Source of the DNA: JAXDLK01 sp034666665
GTDB taxonomy: Bacteria > Desulfobacterota > Binatia > JACPRU01
NCBI GenBank assembly: GCA_034666665.1
Contig: JAXDLK010000366.1
Location: 1 to 11,550, forward strand
DNA: 11,550 nucleotides
Reading direction: 5' to 3'
Shown here piece by piece: positions 6,510 through 11,550 of this stretch. Every line of letters starts with the position of its first letter. The stretch's first letter is position 1. The position numbers were made by a program, and so were the translations under genes. Under the pieces are notes generated by a model that did not search any database, was not told the origin of the DNA, and saw only the letters and a program-made list of their open reading frames with translations.

Positions 6510-8093
6510 TCAGCCGGCGAGCGGCGCACCTTGGTCGGCGAGCCCTTCGTAGTCCATGCCCGAAAACGCGGGGGTGTCACCGCCGATCGCGGCGAACACG
6601 TCGGCCGCAGCCCGCGGGCGCGCGCCGCCGCCGGAGCGATGCAGCAGCTCCCCGACGACGTCCCAGCCCTCTCGCGCTGCTCCTGCCGGTGGAAAAGCCT
6701 GGAAAAGGCGTTGCACTCGACCTCGCTCGTTCGTCACGGTCCCGTCGGTCTCGGCGAAGGACGCGATCGGCAGCAAGACGTCCGCGTACAACACGGTCTC
6801 CGTCGCCTTCAGGTCGAACACCACGAGGAGCTCTACCGATTCGAGCGCGGCCTCGGTCTTCTCGCGGCCGAGCTCACCCACCAGATCGGCGCCGAACACG
6901 AGCAGCGCCTTGACGTCTCCCGCTGTGGCGCGCCGTAGGATCGTGTCGACGGCCGCCCCGTCGCTGGAGATTCCCAACGCCTCGAGGCCACGGCGATTCG
7001 GATTCTTGTCGGCGCGGATCAAGAAATCGTCCGCGTAGGCGTCGGGAGGCGACCAGGCGTGGCCGCCGATCTCGCTTCCGAGCGCTTCCACCATCAGGCG
7101 GCGAAAGAGAAAGGCCTCCTCGTTGGTGGCGCCTGCCGAGACCACTCCGGCGATCGCCGATGAGCCGTGGGCGCCACGAATCTCGCCGAGGCGCGACACC
7201 ACGTGCTCGAGCGCCGCGTCCCATCCGACGTCCCGCATCTCGTCCGTCTCGCGGCGTTGCGGCTCGCGAAGGCGGCCCTCACCCTGGATCCGCTTGTAAC
7301 CCGCGCGCCCGAAGTCGCACATCCAGTAGTCGTTGACCTCCGGATTGTACCGCGGCCGGAAGCGGTAGATACGGCCTTGGCGGTGGAAGACCTCGATGTT
7401 GCAGCCGTTCGCGCAGAACGTGCACACCGACGGCGTCCGTTCGAGGTACCAGACGCGCGCCTGGAAGCGGAAGTCCTTGCTGGTGAGGGCGCCGACCGGG
7501 CAGATGTCGACGACGTTCTCCGAGTACGGATTCGTCAGCCGCCGCCCGGGTGCGAGGTCGATGAACGCGCGATCTCCACGTTCGAAGACACCGAGCTCGT
7601 GTGTCTTCGACACCTCGTCGACGAACCGCGTGCAGCGGAGGCAGAGGATGCAGCGTTCCTGATCGAGCACCACGCGGGGGCCGAGATCGACGACCTTTCG
7701 CTTGCGCACCTTCTCCTCGACCGGAAACCGGCTCGGCTTCCGGTCGTAGTCCATGTAGTAGTCCTGGAGCTTGCACTCGCCCGCCTGGTCGCAAATCGGA
7801 CAGTCGATCGGGTGGTTCAGCAGCAGGAACTCGAGCACCGAGCCTTGCGCCGTCTTCACGCGCTCGTTCCGGGTGTGCACCACCATGCCCTCGGCGACGC
7901 GCGTGTTGCAGGCGATCTGCAGCTTCGGAACCTTCTCGACCTCGACCAAGCACATCCGGCAGTTGCCGGCGATCGTCAGGCCGGGATGCCAGCAGTAGTG
8001 CGGGATCTCGATCCCGGCCTGCTCCGCGGCGCGGATGATCGTCAGACCATCGTCGACATCGAGCGCCTCGCCATCGATCGTCACCTTCGGCAT
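6510..8093 (-). CDS. nuoG: NADH-quinone oxidoreductase subunit G, short form
   Basis: The product is 527 residues from ATG at 8093 (7 nt after the nuoF stop, with GAGGA just upstream). The longer open frame into nuoF gives only Arg/Ser-rich non-coding-like sequence. It is the iron-sulphur relay subunit of complex I in the peripheral arm. Cluster ligands visible are: 2Fe-2S C34, C45, C48, C62; His-ligated 4Fe-4S H94, C98, C101, C107; 4Fe-4S C148, C151, C154, C198; and C224-x2-C227-x3-C231-x27-C259, the N7-type set found in E. coli and Thermus but not in mitochondria. Residues 270-527 are a reduced molybdopterin-oxidoreductase-like domain with the LLPIASFAETDGTVTNERGR signature (about 450-470). 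E. coli NuoG has about 900 residues, so the C-terminal part is missing here. Confidence 0.95.
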   Translation of the reverse strand: MPKVTIDGEALDVDDGLTIIRAAEQAGIEIPHYCWHPGLTIAGNCRMCLVEVEKVPKLQIACNTRVAEGMVVHTRNERVKTAQGSVLEFLLLNHPIDCPICDQAGECKLQDYYMDYDRKPSRFPVEEKVRKRKVVDLGPRVVLDQERCILCLRCTRFVDEVSKTHELGVFERGDRAFIDLAPGRRLTNPYSENVVDICPVGALTSKDFRFQARVWYLERTPSVCTFCANGCNIEVFHRQGRIYRFRPRYNPEVNDYWMCDFGRAGYKRIQGEGRLREPQRRETDEMRDVGWDAALEHVVSRLGEIRGAHGSSAIAGVVSAGATNEEAFLFRRLMVEALGSEIGGHAWSPPDAYADDFLIRADKNPNRRGLEALGISSDGAAVDTILRRATAGDVKALLVFGADLVGELGREKTEAALESVELLVVFDLKATETVLYADVLLPIASFAETDGTVTNERGRVQRLFQAFPPAGAAREGWDVVGELLHRSGGGARPRAAADVFAAIGGDTPAFSGMDYEGLADQGAPLAG

Positions 8094-8100
8094 CGCGTCC

Positions 8101-9402
8101 TCAGTGCGCCGCCGCGACCCGGCGCGGTCCTGCGTCCGCGCGCAACGGACAGCCGCCGACGCGGACGTGCTCCTCGAACTCGTCACGGAACTTCTTGACG
8201 AACGAGATCGTGGGCATGGCCGCGGCATCGGCGAGCACGCAGATGGTATTGCCCATCATGTTGTTCGAGACGTCGAGCAGGAGATTCAGGTCTTCGGCGC
8301 GGCCCGTCCCTTCCTCCAGGTGGCGCAGCACCTTGTGCAACCAGCCGGTGCCCTCGCGGCACGGCGTACATTGGCCGCATGACTCGTGATGATAGAAGCG
8401 CGCGATCACCTCGAGCGTCCGCACCATGCACGTGGTGTCGTCCATGACGATGATCCCGGCGGAGCCGAGCAGCGACCCGGCCTTGGCGACGGAGTCGAAA
8501 TCCATCGGCACGTCGATCTCCTCGGGACGGAAGACCGGTACCGACGAGCCGCCCGGGATCACCGCCTTCAGCGAGCGTCCCTCGAAGAGGCCGCCGGCAT
8601 GGTCGAAGATGATCTCGCGCAGCGGCGTTCCGCTCGGCAGCTCGAACACGCCGGGATTCCGCACGTGACCGCTCACGCAGTAGAGCTTCGGTCCGGGACC
8701 CTTCTCGGGCCCGATCGACTTGAACCACTCGGCGCCGCGCGAAACGATGTGCGGTACGCACGCGAGCGTCTCGACGTTGTTGACGATCGTCGGTGACGCG
8801 AAGAGGCCGTAGGTCGCGGGGAACGGCGGCTTCACTCGCGGGTAGGCACGCTTTCCTTCGAGCGATTCGATCAGGCCGGTCTCCTCACCGCAGATGTAGG
8901 CGCCGGCGCCGCGGTGGACCACGACGTCGAGATCCCACCCGCTGCCGAAGAGGTTCTTGCCGAGATAGCCCTTCTCGTACGCCTCCTCGATCGCGCGCTC
9001 GACCACGTCGGCGCCGAAGAAGAACTCCCCGCGGATGTAGATGAACGCCTGGTGCGCGCGGATCGCGTAGCTCGTGATGATCGTGCCTTCCAGCAGCTGG
9101 TGCGGGTCGTACTCGAGGATTTCGCGGTCCTTGAAGGTCCCGGGCTCGCTCTCGTCGGCGTTCACACAAAGGTAGACCGGCTTCTCCGACTGCTTCGGCA
9201 GGAACCCCCACTTCATGCCCGTCGGGAAACCGGCTCCGCCGCGCCCGCGCAGGCCGGAGGCCTTCACCAGGTCGATGAGCTGGTCCGGTTGGTACTCCGT
9301 CAACGCCTTGCGGGTCGCCTGGTAGCCGCCGTACTCCTCGTACACCGCGAGGCGGTCGTAGTCGGGGATCCCGCGGTGCTTGAGGAGGACCAGCTCACCC
9401 AT
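8101..9402 (-). CDS. nuoF: NADH-quinone oxidoreductase subunit F (NADH- and FMN-binding)
   Basis: The product is 433 residues from ATG at 9402; a TTG at 9411 would add three residues (MST), and neither start shows a clear ribosome site. This subunit oxidises NADH, passes electrons to FMN, and then to its 4Fe-4S cluster. Visible signatures are the nucleotide-binding GRGGAGFPTG (about 53-62), NADESEPGTFKDR (FMN site, about 81-93), GAGAYICGEETGLIESLEG (about 165-183), and the cluster ligands C342, C345 and C348 in SCGQCTPCREGTGW with C388 in NTICVLAD. Full-length for the family. It follows nuoB by about 25 nt and precedes nuoG by 7 nt. nuoE, which normally precedes nuoF and forms the NADH module with it, is not here. 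Confidence 0.97.
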   Translation of the reverse strand: MGELVLLKHRGIPDYDRLAVYEEYGGYQATRKALTEYQPDQLIDLVKASGLRGRGGAGFPTGMKWGFLPKQSEKPVYLCVNADESEPGTFKDREILEYDPHQLLEGTIITSYAIRAHQAFIYIRGEFFFGADVVERAIEEAYEKGYLGKNLFGSGWDLDVVVHRGAGAYICGEETGLIESLEGKRAYPRVKPPFPATYGLFASPTIVNNVETLACVPHIVSRGAEWFKSIGPEKGPGPKLYCVSGHVRNPGVFELPSGTPLREIIFDHAGGLFEGRSLKAVIPGGSSVPVFRPEEIDVPMDFDSVAKAGSLLGSAGIIVMDDTTCMVRTLEVIARFYHHESCGQCTPCREGTGWLHKVLRHLEEGTGRAEDLNLLLDVSNNMMGNTICVLADAAAMPTISFVKKFRDEFEEHVRVGGCPLRADAGPRRVAAAH

Positions 9403-9427
9403 CGTGCTCAAAGGCAGCCGGGCGAGA

Positions 9428-9985
9428 TCAGGCCGGGGTCGGTTCGATCACTTCTCGGCCGAACGCGCGCTGACGCTCGTGCTGCATCTTCTTCTGCAGC
9501 ATCATGAGAGCGTCGATCACCGCCTCCGGACGCGGAGGGCAGCCGGGAACGTACACGTCCACCGGGACCACCCGGTCGATGCCGGGCAGACAGGTGTAGT
9601 TGTCGTAAAACCCGCCGCTCGAGGCACAGGCACCGAAGGACATCACCCATTTCGGCTCGGCCATCTGGTCGTACACGCGACGAAGGATCGGTGCCTGACG
9701 CATCGTCACGGTTCCGATGACGATCAGCAGGTCCGCTTGGCGCGGTGTGAATCGCGGCAGCGCCGCTCCGAACCGGTCGATGTCGTAGGGCGCCATCGAC
9801 AACGACATGTACTCCATGGCGCAACACGCGGTGGCGAATGGATAAGGGAAGATCGAATACTTGCGAGCCCAGCCGATCGCCTTTTCGACGCGCGTCAGGA
9901 CCACGCTGTCGCCGAGAAGCGTCTCCGGCCCGCGCGTCAGCCCGGCGGGCGTCGGGTTCTCGGTCAACTTCGGGTTTTCGCTCAT
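9428..9985 (-). CDS. nuoB: NADH-quinone oxidoreductase subunit B (cluster N2)
   Basis: The product is 185 residues from ATG at 9985. It is the complex I subunit that carries the terminal 4Fe-4S cluster N2 and donates electrons to quinone at the interface with NuoD. The ligands are all present: tandem C54-C55 in FATACCAMEYM, C120 in FGACASSGG and C149 in YVPGCPPRPEA. The N-terminal 22 residues (Pro/Thr/Asn-rich) are variable in the family. The purine stretch AAGAAAAGA directly before the ATG is a poor ribosome site, and a promoter lies so close that the leader may be almost absent. It is the first gene of the B-F-G cluster. The normal neighbours nuoA, nuoC and nuoD are missing. Confidence 0.97.
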   Translation of the reverse strand: MSENPKLTENPTPAGLTRGPETLLGDSVVLTRVEKAIGWARKYSIFPYPFATACCAMEYMSLSMAPYDIDRFGAALPRFTPRQADLLIVIGTVTMRQAPILRRVYDQMAEPKWVMSFGACASSGGFYDNYTCLPGIDRVVPVDVYVPGCPPRPEAVIDALMMLQKKMQHERQRAFGREVIEPTPA

Positions 9986-9994
9986 TCTTTTCTT

Positions 9995-10023
9995 GATATA
10001 GCCACGGCTGGGAGTATGGTCAA
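9995..10023 (-). promoter_or_regulatory. Sigma70-type promoter upstream of nuoB, giving a near-leaderless transcript
   Basis: On the minus strand, TTGACC (10018-10023, five of six consensus matches) and TATATC (9995-10000, four of six) are separated by exactly 17 bases. The -10 box ends 9 bases before the nuoB ATG, so transcription would begin roughly 1-4 bases before it. The position between the ICMT-like gene stop (10069) and nuoB marks the likely start of the nuoB-F-G unit. Confidence 0.55.
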
Positions 10024-10068
10024 CGAGGTCTCCCGTCAGCGCGGCGGCCCAGCGCGAGCGCGCCGCCT

Positions 10069-10914
10069 TCAGCTCGCTTCATCCGTGCCGAGACGGCCGC
10101 TCTTCTTGAGCCATCGCCCGCTGGCCCAGAAGATCCCCGCGGAAAACCATGCGATCGCTAGCCAGCGAAGTACCGGTGAGGCGCCGGAAACCCCGAGGCG
10201 TTCGACCTTTTCGAGCGCGATCAGGGCGCTGATCGTCGAGAAGAGAGAAAACGTCGTGCCGTACTCCTTGCGCAGCACGCGCCGCCAGTCGAACTCGAAG
10301 CGCGCCCAGGTGCGTCCGAACCCCGTGAAGTCCGGAACGAAGCGCGGCACTCGCGAACAGTACTCCTCGTACTCGACACCGAAGCGTCCGGAGAGAAACA
10401 CCTCCTCGGCGCGAACGATGGAGAGAAAGGCGAACCCGACCACCGGCAGGACCGCGGCGTACACCCACGGCGAGTTCCAGATCAGCGTCAGGCCGAGCAC
10501 CATCAGGAAGTTGCCGACGTACAGAGGATTGCGACAGTGCGCGAACACGCCGTCCGATACGAGCCGATCCGCGGCGATGCGACGATTCCGGCCGCCCCGC
10601 TTGATGTATGCGAGACCGATGACCAGCACCCGCAGAGCCTGACCCGAGATCGCCACCACGAGCCCGACGACGTCGAGAATCGCATCGAGTCGTTCGCTCC
10701 CGAGGAACGCTCGCGGCCTCGTGGTCGCGACCATGGCCACGAGCACGAAGGGCGCCATCGCATCGCGATAGCGAAAGACCAGCCGGCCGAAGGCGAGCGA
10801 CCAGGAAGTCGGCTGCGATTCGGCGGTCGCTGCTGGCGGCGAATCACCGAAGGGCGACGACGCCGCTGAAGTTGTACCATTTGAAGAAGACGTCGACGGC
10901 CCGGAATCCGGCAT
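10069..10914 (-). CDS. Isoprenylcysteine carboxyl methyltransferase-like integral membrane protein
   Basis: The product is up to 281 residues from ATG at 10914, which overlaps the cmoA end by 71 nt. The first about 38 residues are Ser/Pro/Ala-rich and disordered; the next in-frame ATG (10758, residue 53) would give a 229-residue protein starting right at the first membrane segment and avoid the overlap. The family hallmark is clear: a helix followed by RNPLYVGNFLMVLGL (about 128-142), and after the next helix E170-E171...GVEYEEYCSRVPRFVP (about 179-194). This is the SAM-binding core of ICMT/phospholipid methyltransferase-type enzymes. Two extra hydrophobic segments follow (about 222-236 and 248-266). 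Bacterial members methylate lipids or small molecules; the substrate is unknown here. No good terminator follows. Confidence 0.82.
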   Translation of the reverse strand: MPDSGPSTSSSNGTTSAASSPFGDSPPAATAESQPTSWSLAFGRLVFRYRDAMAPFVLVAMVATTRPRAFLGSERLDAILDVVGLVVAISGQALRVLVIGLAYIKRGGRNRRIAADRLVSDGVFAHCRNPLYVGNFLMVLGLTLIWNSPWVYAAVLPVVGFAFLSIVRAEEVFLSGRFGVEYEEYCSRVPRFVPDFTGFGRTWARFEFDWRRVLRKEYGTTFSLFSTISALIALEKVERLGVSGASPVLRWLAIAWFSAGIFWASGRWLKKSGRLGTDEAS

Positions 10915-11550
10915 TGCGCAGCAGTTCCTCGTTTTCCTTCAGGCGGTACGGAATCAGTACGTTCTCCAGTGCCTCGCGTTTGCGCGCGATCTCGAGGTCG
11001 CTGTACCCGTTCCGTCGTTTGAAGTCGTAGTAGTACTTCACGTACATGCGGTTCAACAGCGACTCCTCGGCGAGAACCTTCTCGACGAGAATCAGGCAGC
11101 CGTCGTCGTTCAGCCCGTTCCGGATCTCACGCAGGATCCGTTCGCGATAGAGAGGTCGAACGAACTGCAGCGTCAGGCTGAGCACGGCGACGGACGCATT
11201 CTCCATCCGCGGGCCATCGTTGAGATCGCGGCAGAGCAGAGTGTAGGGGTGGCGGAGACTGCTGCGGGCGAAGGTTTCCTCGGCCTTGGCGATCATCTCC
11301 GGCGACGAGTCGATGCCGACCAGCGTTACTTGCTGCGCCAGCGAGTCCAGGTTCTGCAGGGTGGTCCCCGCGGAGCATCCGAGGTCGTAGACGTTCGTCC
11401 CGTCGGCGGCAAAATCGCCGGCGAGCTCGAGGATCATCCGCTGGACCTCGTCGTAGAACGGCACCGACCGATGGAGCATGTCGTCGAAGACACGAACCAC
11501 CTCGTCTCCGAACGCGAAGTCGCCGACCGGTCCGTCCTTTTGCTCGTAGA
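10844..11550 (-). CDS. cmoA: Carboxy-S-adenosyl-L-methionine synthase, 5' end cut by the window
   Basis: This is a class I SAM-fold enzyme; 234 codons are visible and the frame is open through 11550. A GTG at 11500 could look like a start, but the upstream codons encode GDFAFGDEVVRVFDDM, matching the conserved GDWxFDxxVxxVFxDM block of CmoA, so the true start lies outside. Further family matches are MLHRSVPFY, the SAM motif YDLGCSAGTT (visible residues 54-62), DSSPEMI (80-86), LSLTLQFV (123-130) and DFKRRNGYSDLEIARKREALENV (175-197). The last block contains the Arg corresponding, as I recall, to R199 of E. coli CmoA, which binds the carboxylate. CmoA makes carboxy-SAM from SAM and prephenate, used by CmoB to form cmo5U at tRNA position 34. 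cmoB is not visible. The end overlaps the next gene by up to 71 nt. Confidence 0.93.
   Translation of the reverse strand, partial: YEQKDGPVGDFAFGDEVVRVFDDMLHRSVPFYDEVQRMILELAGDFAADGTNVYDLGCSAGTTLQNLDSLAQQVTLVGIDSSPEMIAKAEETFARSSLRHPYTLLCRDLNDGPRMENASVAVLSLTLQFVRPLYRERILREIRNGLNDDGCLILVEKVLAEESLLNRMYVKYYYDFKRRNGYSDLEIARKREALENVLIPYRLKENEELLRNAGFRAVDVFFKWYNFSGVVALR

Noticed and set aside
7167..8198. Open frame of 343 codons on the plus strand opposite nuoG
   Set aside because: It is a shadow of the well-supported nuoG frame; no domain and no ribosome site.
8094..8228. N-terminal extension of nuoG into nuoF (45 extra codons)
   Set aside because: The extension is Arg/Ser-rich, overlaps the nuoF end, and is absent from the family. 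The ATG at 8093 begins exactly at the conserved ferredoxin-like domain and has a ribosome site.
10043..10067. GGCGGC / GCCGCC hairpin after the ICMT-like gene as a terminator
   Set aside because: The stem is short with a 13-base loop, and the minus-strand sequence after it has no T-run.
9380..10642. Open frame of 420 codons on the plus strand spanning nuoB and the ICMT-like gene
   Set aside because: It crosses two unrelated real genes and their promoter on the opposite strand, and the product is Arg/Ser-rich without any motif.
1..11550. CRISPR array, IS ends, toxin-antitoxin pair, defence or biosynthetic cluster
   Set aside because: I looked for regular direct repeats, terminal inverted repeats, transposase motifs and characteristic defence domains and saw none.

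Overview
The window is GC-rich, densely coded DNA from a Gram-negative bacterium. It carries an OmpA-family outer membrane protein, respiratory complex I genes and Sec signal peptides. The mix of an RTX-repeat protein with a signal peptide, dispersed nuo genes, a CmoA homologue and a GHWYL-type membrane protein would fit a myxobacterial or deltaproteobacterial-type lineage (Myxococcota, Desulfobacterota or Binatota). That placement is inferred from style and not proven. No phage, IS element, CRISPR array or integrase was seen. Coding is nearly continuous, and no gene-free stretch exceeds about 125 bases.

Positions 1-1804 hold a minus-strand pair: an HD-domain dGTPase-like nucleotidohydrolase followed 8 nt later by a TPR protein. 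A small ribbon-helix-helix-like protein (1907-2206) is read divergently from them. It converges on a minus-strand secreted calcium-binding RTX/EF-hand-type protein (2249-3316).

Positions 3441-5222 are read on the minus strand and contain tRNA-Arg(CCU), an overlooked 59-residue single-span membrane protein, a strong symmetric terminator and an OmpA-family porin-like protein. A polytopic membrane protein of unknown function (5345-6196, plus strand) diverges from the omp gene.

Positions 6205-9985 on the minus strand form a broken-up complex I cluster, nuoB-nuoF-nuoG, with a cold-shock-domain-like protein behind it. nuoC, nuoD, nuoE and all the membrane-arm genes are absent, although B, F and G are each intact. 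A good sigma70-type promoter lies so close to the nuoB start codon that the transcript would be nearly leaderless.

Positions 10069-11550 (minus) hold an isoprenylcysteine-methyltransferase-like membrane protein overlapping the end of a cmoA gene. cmoA makes carboxy-SAM for tRNA wobble uridine modification, and its 5' end is cut by the window edge.

No clearly new multi-gene system (defence, secretion or biosynthetic) is visible. The most interesting items are the B-F-G nuo arrangement with its short NuoG, the near-leaderless nuoB promoter, the small membrane ORF placed directly behind a terminator, and the Sec-exported RTX protein.
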